In this document: positions 48,701 to 60,463 of the stretch, one piece after another
Numbering within the stretch: the first letter of the stretch is position 1
Layout of the letters: each line of letters opens with the position of its first letter
From: Zygnema cylindricum
Lineage: Eukaryota; Streptophyta; Zygnematophyceae; Zygnematales; Zygnemataceae
NCBI GenBank assembly: GCA_037447655.1
Contig: JBBHKE010001577.1
Coordinates: 359,545 to 423,544, forward strand
Length of the DNA: 64,000 nt
Reading direction: 5' to 3'
Translations under genes and position numbers: made by a program
Notes under the pieces: model-generated
Database searches by the model: none
The model's input: the letters and a program-made list of their open reading frames with translations, nothing else
Told to the model about the DNA's origin: nothing

Positions 48701-49527
48701 TGCTGTTCCTCCCTCTCTCTCTCCAACCTCTCCTCCTCCTCCTTCTCCCTATGCCTCTGCTCTCTCTCCCTCTGCCGCATGATCCTCGCGTGATCCTCTT
48801 TCTCCCTCTCTCTCTCCTTCTCCCTCCCCTCGTCGTCCTCCTCTCCTCCCTCGCCTGGCCTCCTTCCTCCTCCTCCCACTCCCGAGCCCGAATACTCGTT
48901 ACTCTTCACACGAGGGACCACATATCCTCCCCCTCCTCCCCCTCCTCCCCCTCCTACCTCTCCTCCCTCCCTCCCCTCACTAAAAGAGGTAGGCCACTTC
49001 AAACTGGACTTCAACTTCTGCGTCTCTCCCTCCCTTCGAGAAAAAAATGTCCCTTCTGCAGAAGGAGGATTCCCTGCAGAAAACCCATTTTTCCCTCTCT
49101 CCCTCTCCTGAGTCCCTCCTCCCACTCCCACTCCCTCTCCTTTCCTTCCCCCTCTCTCCCCCTCCACCTCCGATGAGCCCCCAAAAAACCCTCGGAGAGC
49201 AGAACTCCCATGTCGGTCCGGAACGGACCCCGGGTCAGAGGGACGGAGAGAGAAAGAGAGGGGCTTTGTTCCAGTCAGGGGGGCGGAGAAGGGGATAGGG
49301 GAAGGTTTAGGGGTGAAGGTAGAGGAAGAGACGCCCAAATTTCTCGAAGTCCCGTATTCCGCGGGAGCTTCAGAAGAGACAAACAGAGAGTGGTGAGGTT
49401 TGGGAGAGGGAGAGGGAGCTCTCGTCTTCGCTCCCGCCCTTTTGGAGGAGAGAGGGAGGGCCGAATCTGTACCGTTTTTAGTGTGGACGAGAGAAGAGGA
49501 GGAGTGGGGGAGAGAGGAGGAGGGGGC

Positions 49528-49562
<35 letters not shown>

Positions 49563-50931
49563 AGGAGCGAAAAAAGGAAGCGAAACTTCCAGACCGGGCT
49601 CGGGAGTGTTTGGATTTGGAGGAGAGGGAGAGGGAGGACTGGTTCTTGGAGGGGGTAGAGGTAGAAGTGGTAGCCTCGTGAGAGGCCTGGAGAGGGAGAG
49701 GGAGAGGGAGAGCTTGAGGGTGAGGGTGAGAAGAGTGGGAGTGGGACTGCGGATGAAAGGAGTGAGGGAGAGAGGCGTGGGGGTGGGAGGAGTGAGAGTG
49801 AGAGGAATGGGAGTGGGGTAGAGAGGAGTGGAGGGGGAGAGGGAGACGGGGACTGATGGAGGAAGGAGAGCGTTGGGGGGTAGCGCTTGCCAGGTCAGCA
49901 GGGACCCAATCGGGGGTACTGGTAGAGGAGAAAATCTGGGGTGGAGGCTTAGAGACTGCCACGTGTACACTTTTGAAGGGCCCTTGACCGGCACCCGTCC
50001 CCGAATTCCTCCGAGAGTCCATAATTCGCGAGGGCTCGACACCTGTACTCTCAAATTCCGGGCCTTTCTCTCCTTCTGTTCCTCCTCTCGGTCTACCTCC
50101 GTTTTTTGTCCCATCCAAAGGCTCCACCTGGCGGAGAGAGACAGGCTGGCCGTGACGAGCATGTCGAGACAAATCTTGTACTAAAGGACGAGAGGAAGGA
50201 CGGTTGGAGATGACCTCTCTCTCTCTCTCCGTCTCACGGTCTCTCTCTTTCCCTCTCTCTCCCTCCCTTTTCGGCTGCATGACTCTCTCCCTCGGTTTCA
50301 CGTGCCAGGTACCTCCTCCACTCATTTGTAATCCCTCTATTCCCCACTCCCCAAATCCCCTTCTCTCTCCCTCTCCGTTCATCTCTCTCTCCCCCACCCC
50401 TCCTCTCCCTCTCTCCCACCTCCCCTCTCTCTCTGTCCCGCCATTCGCAGGCTCCATCTCTGTCATATCCGATTGCGAACGGCGATGACCTCTCCTCCCT
50501 CTCCCTCCCTCCCCCCCTCCTTCTCCCTCTCCCTCCACCAGATTGAGATTTCCTCGCGCGTGTGAAGCGTTGAAACTAGTGGAAGACAACTTATTTCTGT
50601 GCGGATCCTGCGACATCCCCCCTCCCTCCGCTTTCTCTCCTCCCCCCCCCCATTTCATCGCACTCTGAATAAAACCGCCTCCACTCTCCCCTTTCGGATT
50701 TCTTTGTCCTCCGGTGACGTCACCTTTTGTACTTTTTTGTCCTGTAGTGGCTTCCGTTTGTCTGTTAGTGCGACTTCGGCTCACCGGATTGGCCAGATCC
50801 TGGGATGGAGGCAAAACGCCTGTCCCCCCTCCGGTACGGTCGCTCCTCATTGGTCCGTACGGATTTAAACGGTTCCGTACAGCATCCCACCTTCCAGCAC
50901 CGACATCGGTCTCATGTGCGACGGCAGCCAT
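45765..50931 (-). CDS. PEPKR/CDPK-like Ser/Thr kinase with long N-terminal extension (3' incomplete)
   Basis: Modelled exons (minus): 50931-47599 (1111 codons), 47072-46721, 46061-45765; frame continues to about residue 1327, then an unplaced exon. Exon 1 is mostly disordered: Ser/Pro and Arg/Glu-rich tracts and a Pro run. The kinase domain starts near residue 1076: loop [19 protein letters not shown] (ATP-binding Lys about 1103), [22 protein letters not shown] (about 1196-1203), IDYG in place of the usual [13 protein letters not shown]. The [10 protein letters not shown] and [13 protein letters not shown] blocks resemble plant PEP-carboxylase-kinase-related kinases. No EF-hands are visible, so it is unlikely to be a classical CDPK. 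Start MAAVAHETD was chosen because the frame upstream looks like 5' UTR. Known PEPKR proteins are far shorter. Confidence 0.85.
46080..46460. repeat. TTTGCAGTT and GTTTCC short repeats in kinase intron 2
   Basis: A degenerate 12-bp unit like GTTTGCAGTTTT is repeated about five times at 46102-46160. T-rich GTTTCC/GTTTCT repeats follow to about 46460. Confidence 0.7.
47350..47605. repeat. Minisatellite duplicating the exon-1 splice donor
   Basis: On the minus strand GCCAGACTGAAG-GTG, the true exon-1 end and donor (47599/47598), recurs three more times downstream, at about 47557, 47490 and 47434. A fourth copy is altered, at about 47366. Units of about 45-70 bp also include GGGAGAG runs and CACTGTGT/ACAGTG. 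Confidence 0.85.
49530..49559. repeat. 30-bp G homopolymer inside coding exon
   Basis: Thirty consecutive G on the plus strand encode ten Pro codons of the kinase N-terminal region. The frame is preserved on both sides in this assembly. The site is a likely hotspot for length change. Confidence 0.9.
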
Positions 50932-52101
50932 GGATCGAGGAAGAATCCCCAATCTTCTCTTTTTCCTTCTTCTTTTCTTCTTATTTTTTTTGTTTAGTTC
51001 TTCCTTTTTTGGAAAGTTTTTCCGGTGTGCAACAGATGGGTTTTTATTGGTTTTCCGCAGTTTGATAAATTGACCGACTATGTAGCACAAGACGGTACGG
51101 AAAGCAAATATAGCTTTCAATCCCCGAAAGGGAAAAATCGTTCGCCGATAAAAAGAAAACCAAAAAAAGCAAAAAAAAAGGAAACCCACTACACAATTTC
51201 AAAAAATAAGAGATACCCAATTCTCAAAATGCCCTTTTTAGAAAGACCCACTTTTTAAAAATCCCAATTCGCCTTTTCTAAAACTAAAAGATAGCCATTT
51301 CTCCAAAAAACTCTCTTAAGAAGAAGACTACTTTTAAGAATCCCAAATCCCTACTTAAAATGGTCCCCTCGTCCTTCTCTTCCCTCACATCCTTTTGGGG
51401 GAATCTCTCAACCGCGGCGCTGCCTCGCACTGCACAAAACCTGAAGCAAAACGACAAAAAAGGAAGACCAGAAACCGGCCGCTCACGGAACCAAAAAAAA
51501 AAAAAACGAAAAAGAAAATGCGAAAAAAACCGTACAATTTTACACATCCGTACGACGTGGCTTCGTACATTTAAGTGACGAAATTCCGTTCGTCGGATGA
51601 CGTGGCAACCTGTGGGCCGGGAATGACACGCGGATGACTGGATTGTACGGATGGACAGGAATGCTTCGGCCGGCCCAGGTCAAAGTCGTGACTACAGTAC
51701 TGCGTGACGATACGTGACGTTATGCGGCATTTGTGACGTGATGTCGCCGATCGACCGGTCCTGTCGGCCGTACACTTGACGTTTCCCGCAGTTTTGATTT
51801 TCTGTCCTTTTACGACGGTTCCAAAGGCTGCCGTAGGGTACAAACGGGATACTGTTGACGGAGGGACTGTTTGGCTTTTCCTCCACTGTTACGTATTTCC
51901 CGGGAATCCCGGGCTAGAGGTTGCGGTTGGAATCTCCCAAGATCCGCCTCGTTCGCGCTGGAACGACACGGAACTGGATAGAAATACGGAGGCGACTTGA
52001 CCAATCGTTAGGATGGAATCGCGACGAACCAGCATCTCTATTAGGGCAGTGTTCCATGAAAACGATTCAGCTGACCAATTATCGTCCACTCCAATAGAGT
52101 A
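50932..52101. other. 5' flank of the kinase gene
   Basis: Presumed promoter and 5' UTR (minus). The open frame continues upstream of the chosen ATG to 51189 but reads as a Phe-rich then Lys/Arg-rich stretch. No other gene seen. CGTACG/GTAC motifs are frequent at 51540-51850. Confidence 0.4.
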
Positions 52102-52638
52102 CACCGCGCATCGTTATTAGTGTCAACGACACTAATTTGGGTTTTAAAATTTTGATTTTTTTCCTCAAATAGGATACATGATTTTAATTTTTCCTTGACG
52201 TTAATTAAGGTACCGTACAAAATAGCGTAAAGGACGAATTACAATAATATCTAAATAGTGTGGTGTACGGTCAATGTCAAACCGTACATAAATGTACCTT
52301 TTCAAGTGAAAATTTTACAAAAAATGAGTTAAATCAGACGCGCACGCATGGATCGTGCGCTAAAAAACCGGGATTGTCCTGACACGTAAATTAGTCTTAC
52401 ATGTACGGATATTTAAATTTCACGGCGGCGTACGATTTTTAATATTTTGTACGAATACATATATTAATGTATATAATCGTACAGCGAATATTCCATTTTT
52501 GCTGTTCCCAAATTAGCATAAACGCTGAAATTAGAATACACCTTTTTAAAAAAAATAAAAAAAATCTTAATTAGCGTCAATGACGGTATATTTACTTCCA
52601 CACTATTTAAACTTTGACACTAATAACGATGCGCGGTG
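52102..52638. mobile_element. CACCG-family MITE, 537 bp
   Basis: Perfectly matched inverted ends CACCGCGCATCGTTATTAGTG, flanked by TA on both sides. The interior shares TTTTGTACGAATACATATAT with the copy at 12905. First of three elements in tandem. Confidence 0.88.
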
Positions 52639-52650
52639 TACTGTACAGTA

Positions 52651-52849
52651 CACCGTGAATCGTTATTAGCCTTATGTACTCTATATCGGCACCCCAAAAT
52701 TTTGACATTGATACCTTAAATAGAATAAATTACACTATTTAAGGACGTGGACCATAATCTGCCACGTCTCCTGGCACTATATTAGAATGAATGACGCTAA
52801 TTTTTTCTTTACTCTAATAATTTCTATAGTCTAATAACGATTCAAGGTG
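52651..52849. mobile_element. CACCG-family MITE, 199 bp
   Basis: Ends CACCGTGAATCGTTATTAG and CTAATAACGATTCAAGGTG, with TA outside. The interior differs from both neighbours. It lies 12 bp from each of them. Confidence 0.85.
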
Positions 52850-52861
52850 TACTGTACAGTA

Positions 52862-53078
52862 CACCGTGTATCGCTATTAGTGTTAATATTTTTTTACGCC
52901 GCTTAAAACATCTTTTCTCCGTACGCACTTGTCCGATTTTCAGTTTGAGACCGCCAATCGGAAGCGAGAATGTAACCTTTCAATCGCAACTGTCAGATCC
53001 ACAATCCGACAAGTGTGTAGGGAGAAAACATGTATTAAGAGGCAAAAAAAACATCAACACTAATTGCGATTCACGGTG
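52862..53078. mobile_element. CACCG-family MITE, 217-bp class
   Basis: Ends CACCGTGTATCGCTATTAGTG and CACTAATTGCGATTCACGGTG. The body has GTACGCACTTGTCCGATTTT and CCGCCAATCGGAAGC. Exactly 217 bp, the same length as the copies at 60020 and 62918. Confidence 0.9.
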
Positions 53079-56000
53079 TACTGTACTCTAATGTATTGTA
53101 CAGTAATGTACTGTACTGTACTATACTGTACTGAGAATAAAATGATTCGTTCCATTCAATGTATCGCTCCGTGGGATCCATATCGAAAACCGTACGGTGA
53201 TCGACAATCGACTTCGCTGGAGTCCCCTGGAAAGTATTGTCACTTTGTCAGTCCGATGTATGTATCGACTAACTGGCGATATTTGCAAGTTGGGCCGACA
53301 AAACATAGTAATTGAGTACTGTAGTTGCGCATTATACGGACGACGGATTCCGGCGATCAAGGAAGGCAAAAGTTTTTAGCAAATCATTTATCGACGTTCA
53401 ACAGAACGGGCCGCAAATTTCGGGCCACTGACACTCTTTTCACTATTCGACAAAGGACAGGCAAAGAAACAGAAGCAAAAAAACAAGATTTTAACTACAT
53501 TGGAAAGACACCGGTCATAACTCCAAAACTGCGGCATAAAAAAACGCAATATACGCATTAAGTTAATAAACTAAGCTTAAATCATATTTTATCTCATGAA
53601 ATGGTATTTTAAAGACATAATAGTAGGGTTGTGTATCGGTATCCATTTGCCGATAAGCAATATGTACCTTTTTTTTACCTACCGATAATCGATATATTGG
53701 CCAGGTATATCGGTAACGAATCATAGCGGTGAAAAACCATAAATCGCGATCTAATAACGATAAATGCCAGGACCAATAATTATCGGTGGTACTTGTACGG
53801 TTCATACCGAACACTTGTATTTTCTTTGTACGGACACCATGACGTAGCATGCCATACTACATAATTTGTAAGATATAATTAAATATATCACATAGTAGTA
53901 TGTTATATCATATGCTACATTCTCTAGAATTTTCGGTGATAATAAATTCGTTGGTTCCAGAGAGATGAATCAGGACCCCTCATCGTTCGATAACTGATAA
54001 TTATCAACATCAGTATTATTGTAATAAGCTTTTCACCAGATACACAACATTACAAAATAGTATTCGATACGCCACCCACAGGCTTCCCTCCTCCCCCCCC
54101 CACCCCACCCCACCCAAAACGTATTTACCCCTTCCGCAAATAAACATGTTCTTACTCCAAAAGAGCAATAAAAAGCTACCTACGACCACCCCCTCTTCCC
54201 CTCCGCCCCTTTCCCTCCCTCCCCAACGAGCATTCCCTTTTTTTTTTCCAAATTGCATTTCCTCCCCAAACCCATATCCCTTCCCCTTAACCACATCCCT
54301 TCCCACACCTCCCATTGATACCTCTCCTCCTCAATACTGTTTTTATCGCGTTAGCGCCAAACCTCAATCTACATCGACTTTTTCATTCCTCTTTGTTTTT
54401 TCACCTTCCGGGCTATCTCTTTCCAACATTAATTTGAGGATTTTTGGATTATTGTAAACAAAATTATCAGGTAAAATTTTCCTTTACCTTTCAATAAATT
54501 TTGCGATGCAAGATTGAAGTATTTTATTTTGCTTCCATGTTGATATGAATCCTCCTCCCTCTCCCCCTCCCCCTCCATCGTCAACGAGCCCTAGGAGACC
54601 ATACAATTTCCACCTTTAAACACATCTGTCTCATTACATTGTCCCATTTGCCTTCCCACTTTCGATTGAGCACCCTTTAAAAAAAAAATGGAGAGTTAAC
54701 AACTCGGTTATACTGACAAAGACATAAACCCATTCCACTCGTTTTTCTAATTCTCCACCCTATTCATTCACTTACCACTTGCCCCTCACCCCTCATTTTA
54801 TACGCCTACATACGTCTTTTTTTTTCCCTCCCCTTCTTTGACATGTTCTTCCTCTAATATACTTATTTGTTTCCCATTTATTTCAACGACGAAAGGCACC
54901 ACATCTTTTCGATAAATATCTTTTCCACTTGGTCCATTTATCTCCCGCACAGTGAAACTAACCTGAAGTACTTTGGCCTCGGTGTCAACAATTTTTCGTA
55001 GTTTATAGTGGTTATGCCAATTTGTCGAGCGTGTTGGGGGATACATAGGAGAAAGGTCCACCGTCAGAAGTAGAGTGCATAGGGGTCTTGGAAACCATGA
55101 GGTTTAGGGGAGATGTTCGAGAAGGTGAGCATAGAAGATCTGAGATCCACCCCAAATGCTGATGCGGTTCCGGATGCGTGATAATGCCCTTTTTCTGTAC
55201 CTCCCTTCCCCGAGGATATACAGGGTGAAAATGAGGGAGAGAGTGAAAGAGGAAAAAGTACCCCGAACCCCTTCCCCAAATTTGTGGTGATTCGCCGGAA
55301 GCCCACTAAATGCTACCCTCCCGAATACTATCCAAAAGATGGGAAGGGAATGAAAGTCGTCCAATCTGGCTCGCTATAACTCCGGACATAATCCAAGAAC
55401 GACCCTAACATTGCGCAAATAACTCCCTTGCATAAATATAGAAATAATAAATATCGGCTTTTTTATATTAAACAATATCAACTTGCCCCATTAAGGATAA
55501 ATAAAGGTATAAATCAATGAAAATGATGAAGCAAGCTCACATACCTTGGAGTGCAACGAAGACAACACTTAGAAGGAGAAATCTCTCCCAATTTCCTTGA
55601 AGACTGATATGATTCTCCCTCACCCCTCAGTCCCGTCGTACGGATCCGTCCAGACTCTTCTAAGTTTAAAATAGCAAAAATCCTAAACCGCCCAAAGAGA
55701 GGATAGTGCCAACTAGCCAACCGAGCTACGGTTTCCACAAAAGACAATCCAAAACAAAGATGGCAATAGAGTTTACGACACAATGCAACAGTTCTCCAAC
55801 AGAAAGATTGATTGTATTTTCTGGGGGTTTTCTCAAGAGACAGTACTGAAAAAGCAACCTGTCTCTTGCGGCCCCAAGTGCTTTATACCAGCAAAGTTTG
55901 TCCTACTGCCAGTGCCAAAGTAAAAGCAATACCTGAAGCCAATCAGCGGCTAGAAATTGTTATCGTACGGACCTAAGGCAAAACTGGCTATACTACACTT

Positions 56001-56700
56001 AGGGCTAAAAGTTAGGCATTTAGCCTCGGCTGGAATGGAAGCCACATGTCCTTCTATAATACACTTTGGAGTAACAAAGTCCTGAATCCACGTGAAACGC
56101 CTAATCTTTGACTCAAAGTTATGAATGCTCTGCCCGTCTGGTGGACCTGAACTGACATTCTACAGACAACCAACAGCAAAATCTACAAGACTATCCCAAA
56201 AGATACGTGGCGTTCCACAATGTACCCCCCCACAGGAGTAGGTGGAAACGAGTCACATGTAACAGAATGGTAATATTTGAGGAGAAATAACTCCGTTGTC
56301 CGTCCTTCGTTAGGCGCGAAGTAAAGTGTGTTCCGCTCAGTTTGGTAAATACAAAGATTTTGTTCGGTTGGGTTTACTCCTTTCTCCGTACTTTGATGAC
56401 CGTACAGAGGGAAAAGGGCCCGGAAATCGGTGGGGAAATAAAAGGGTGCTGTGAAGCGTCCGAGCTTGACAAATTGCACGAAGGTTTTTCATTATTTTGT
56501 CGTATTTCTCGTAAAGTACCATTCCCAAACAATTTACGACTCCATTTTAATCGAGCGCGTCGATCAACAACTGAGGTTTGTTTGTCAACTTGATGCCTTA
56601 CGCACTTATGATTTGGTATCTCTCATCTTCTTATTTCTATTGGAGGTTGTAATTTTAGTGATTGGTGACACTTTACCTCCCTTTGTTTCGCGTTTCATGC
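53079..56700. other. Intergenic, no gene confidently recognised
   Basis: At 53079-53135 there is a TGTAC-rich simple repeat. At 53624 TAGGGTTGTGTATCGGTATCC resembles the left end of a hAT-like element, but no matching right end was seen. A minus-strand frame at 55061-54798 contains KVLQVSFTVREINGPSGKDI and VVPFVVEINGKQISILEEE, which looks protein-like, but I do not know the family. C-rich tracts lie at 54080-54320. Confidence 0.4.
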
Positions 56701-58730
56701 GACCCGATTGTCGTTACTCTTAGGCATCTTCTCCTTATATTTTATATATGCTTATTGTTTCGCCACTTTAAGGTGGCAGTAGTGCGTTTGTGAAACTGTC
56801 GCTAACCTTTAACAAAATTTATATTGCTAAGTGATTTGATGTGTTTTTCAAGGTTTTTTTTCATTATCATAAAAGGTTAACCTCTGAAGTTTTGCAAACT
56901 CTTTATGGAATTTTTTTTGTAGTTGTCACTGTATGTCTCTATTCTTTTTTTTAACTGTTAGCAAAATCTTGGTTAACATCGATTCATCTCTATCTTGCAA
57001 GTTTTCAACTTATCTACGAATAAAAGAGTTTTTTATATTAGGATGGTTTGGCTTTATTTTACGTGATCGACATCTGCAAAGGTAGTCTTCTTCAAGACCT
57101 TTATGCCCATTTGCTTATACTCATGCCCAACTGTATTTTGTTCCATTTCCCTCCTCGCCTCTTGTTTTTCATGGATTGTGACACACATATCATAAACCTT
57201 GTCAAAAAGGTTTTACAAGTTTACACTTTTTCAAATGTATCTTTTGATGCAACATAAATTTTTGTTTTGTTATACAAGTTTGTTGGTAACTCGTTGTTAA
57301 CTCCCTTATTTTTCTTCTCCACCTTTGGGTATTGTAAACAACCACTCCATTTGTAGGTATTTGAGAGTTAATGTGCCCATTTGAGCTCGATTTTGTATGT
57401 GAGTTAATATCCTCGCAAAGTTGTAGAAACAAAATTTGTTCGCATAGTTGACCACCCAAAATTCAAACCTTTCAGGTGATATTTGTTCCTTTGGGGAGAT
57501 GTTTCACCCGTCGACCTTTGATTTATCGCGTACTTTGTTAAGCCTATCAGCGTGACAGTTCAAAATAAAATGGGTGAAAAGGAAATCATCCGTGAAAGAC
57601 TTTGTTTGTCTATCGTTTAAGGCATTCGTCCCTTCCTTAACCTTTTTCAACCAAATCTAATTGTATTTAAGCTTTTGAGTCCCAACATTTGTATCCAATG
57701 GTTAGTGCGTAACCCATATTTTTTATCTCCCCTGTATGATCGTGTTAGAACCTTTAGCGTTTTTAAGTAGCTTATGCTATTTTTTCTCAAATGTATGACG
57801 TTATCATGAATTGATGCGAAAGAACGAACATGTCGTTGCGACCCGAAGAAGGTAACATCAACCCTTTTGGACATGATTTATCGAACATAACTTTGTTTTT
57901 CTTACCGAAAAGTATCATTTTATCGATAATTGAAACTTTGAACTTCAATAGAGGGCTTCAGTTGACCACTCAACTCTAAACAAATTCCCTCGATGAATCA
58001 CCACACAGACCCTGATAAATGCCTAATTGAAAGAGAGCTGAGAGAAAAAAATCCACTCCAATCCCTATCTCTAGCACTTTGTATCAACAAATTGACGTGT
58101 TGCCTCCTAGTCGTTTAATTTCCACCCAGTCTATGTTGAAACGTTATTTTCCAACAATTAATGCAATGGAAGGTCAAATGAAATACACAATATCGACGAA
58201 AAATCCTCTTAACGAATAAGATGACAATGGAGGTTAAAATGTTATTTTGTATCGAATTCATCATTATAAAACAAGCAAAACCCAAAATCCCATCATCACA
58301 AAGATTTTCTCCTAAAATATAGATCGCTAAAATTTGAAGTCAACACGAAATATGTGTAATCACAAGTGAACGATGTACTTCACGAATTTCTAATGTTTAG
58401 GTCAAAGTTATTTATTTTACCCATGCACCATTGGAATAATCGCCAAGATTGTAATGGTGGTTCTTAAAGTTTGGCCAAAGGATCCAACAAGATGGGACTC
58501 CCACGGAAAATTACTTTTGGCTCAATGTATCGTGGTACAAGGATGATATATGAAAAAGTATCGTGATGGTCTCCTTACTGATGTATCGAATATCCGTGAG
58601 TAAAAAATGGCACATATCGACTATTTGTAAGTGTAATGTCCTCGTGATACAAACCAATTACATTTTAGGTTGAAAGGTCGTAATTTCGGGGTGCCGACAT
58701 AGTATTATTAACGTTAATAGCCACTCTGTA
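56701..58730. other. Intergenic, AT-rich, no gene seen
   Basis: No domain-like frames on either strand. T-rich tracts dominate to 57.1 kb. The character resembles 31.8-34.3 kb, possibly decayed retroelement sequence. Confidence 0.35.
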
Positions 58731-59232
58731 CACCGCGCATCGTAATTAGAGTAATGAAAAAATTAGAGTAAAAAAAGAGAAAAAAATAATTAGAGTAATT
58801 TACTCTAGTTTATGTGATAGAACTGTTTCAGAAAGGAATTTACTCTAATTTATGCGGTGTACTCTAATTTGGCACGTTAATATCCTCTACTGTAAATAGG
58901 GTATTCGTACAGAATCTGACAAAACGAACAGTTTATCGTCACTATGACGTTTGCACTACGCGGATTGTTAAAACGCAGTTACATGATAATGGCTTGTATT
59001 AAATCATTATTTGTACTTTTTTTATTTATAAAAGTACAATTTTGCACGGACGGACATCATCCGTACTCCACCCTATTTAAAACGAACATATATTAGAATT
59101 AAAAACGCTAATTAAACCTTACCTTAAATAGTATAATGAAAAAATTAGAATCATTTACTCTATTTGATGTGATAGAGTCGAAATTTCGAGCGACCGAATT
59201 AGAGTAATTTACTCTAATTACGATTCGCGGTG
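58731..59232. mobile_element. CACCG-family MITE, ~502 bp
   Basis: Left end CACCGCGCATCGTAATTAGAG and right end CTCTAATTACGATTCGCGGTG, flanked by TA. The right 190 bp matches the truncated copy at 14930 in reverse. The interior repeats TTAGAGTAATTTACTCTAAT-like palindromes. Confidence 0.85.
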
Positions 59233-60019
59233 TACTGTACAGCGAGAATCCATATTGGCTACCTGAATTATTACAACCTCTGTAGAGTGTAGACAAACTA
59301 TTTATGAATGCCACGTAGGCATTATACCTCCTCCAACAATTCCGTGACATACTTGTCGCGACTCGGTGGTCTCGACAGAACAGTATTGTACCTTTTGCGA
59401 TCATCTTTTCCGTCCGTGGAGGATATCCGTCGGCCGCTTCTTACTTTTGTCCGTACGCTGTCTTTTTGCCGAATCTGGATGCCACTGCTGCCGCCCGATC
59501 GATCGGGATTCTGTTTTAATCGTCTATTTCTGTATTTGGACAGGTGTCATTATTTCTGTAGTGTTTTACTTTTACTTTACATAAACTTTCTCACCTACAA
59601 TGCTACAGAAACATTCTCAACGACTACAGTACAGTACTTCGGTGATATGAACACGCAAAAGTACTATTTCAGTGTACTCCGGGTACAGAAAGTGTTCCAT
59701 TGTACTTTGAGGTACACTGTAAGTCTGTCACACTATTTCCATCCAATAGTGTAAGGTGGACATATACGAGTTTACATGAAACAGTTAAGTTGAAGTTATT
59801 ACTCTCTCACAAGCAGCAGCAATTCTGTCTCCGGGAACTTTCCCTCTCAACATTTTGTCGTTTTGTGGCTTTAAAGCGTGTGTAGGATTCCATTATTTTT
59901 CCTTCCACTACGGCAACTATGATTGGTCGAAGTGTTGCGAATCTCCTTCAGCTTTCTCCGCCGGGCAGGGGTGCTTTTACGGACGCTTTAAATCTAATGG
60001 GCGCTGTTTGGGTACATTA
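59233..60019. other. Intergenic, no gene seen
   Basis: The plus-strand frame at 59308-59754 (148 codons) is unlike any family I know and is rich in Phe, Tyr and Leu. I treat it as chance. Confidence 0.4.
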
Positions 60020-60236
60020 CACCGTGTATCGCTATTAGGGTTAATATTTTTTCCGCCGATTATAACATCATTTCTCCGTACACACGTGTCCGATTTTCAA
60101 TTTGAGACCGCCAATCGGAAGCTGAGAATCTTAACTCTCAATCGCAATCGTCAGATCTAATAACCGACATTCGTGTACGGAGAAAAGATGTTTAAAGAGA
60201 CGAAAAAAATATTAACACTAATAACGATTCACGGTG
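60020..60236. mobile_element. CACCG-family MITE, 217 bp
   Basis: Ends CACCGTGTATCGCTATTAG and CTAATAACGATTCACGGTG with TA outside. The body is closely similar to 52862-53078 (CCGATTTTCAATTTGAGACC, CCGCCAATCGGAAGC). Confidence 0.92.
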
Positions 60237-60463
60237 TACTGTAGTCTATTGTTAAAATATTTTATCTGCTGCTGGTGTTTGCGTTTCTTATTTCCTCTCC
60301 CTACACTTTATTAACTTGCCCTTCTCTATGCATCCTCGCTTTTAAGTTATTTTGTTTGTTTTCCAGTAGGTTTCTTTCCCTGAGCGTTGCGTTTTTCAGT
60401 TGCTTTATAGCCGTTCGTTTCCGTTACGCGTGTCACCGACAAGGAAATGGAATAAGCGACTAA

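Noticed and set aside
49275-50162. Second minus-strand frame (295 codons) inside the kinase exon
   Set aside because: It overlaps the kinase frame and consists of Pro/Ser/Leu runs expected from the same simple repeats.
53624-53760. Second hAT-like element
   Set aside because: Only one possible end (TAGGGTTGTGTATCGGTATCC) was seen, with no inverse and no duplication.
54798-55061. Unknown minus-strand protein fragment
   Set aside because: Sequence looks partly protein-like, but there is no family match, no splice partner and no second copy, so it is mentioned only in the intergenic entry.
55679-55735. tRNA-like start on the minus strand (TAGCTCGGTTGG as an A box)
   Set aside because: A weak B-box-like GGTTTAGGATT is at the right distance, but there is no acceptor stem pairing and no anticodon arm.
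59308-59754. 148-codon plus-strand frame
   Set aside because: No start context, no domain-like pattern, and it lies between transposons.
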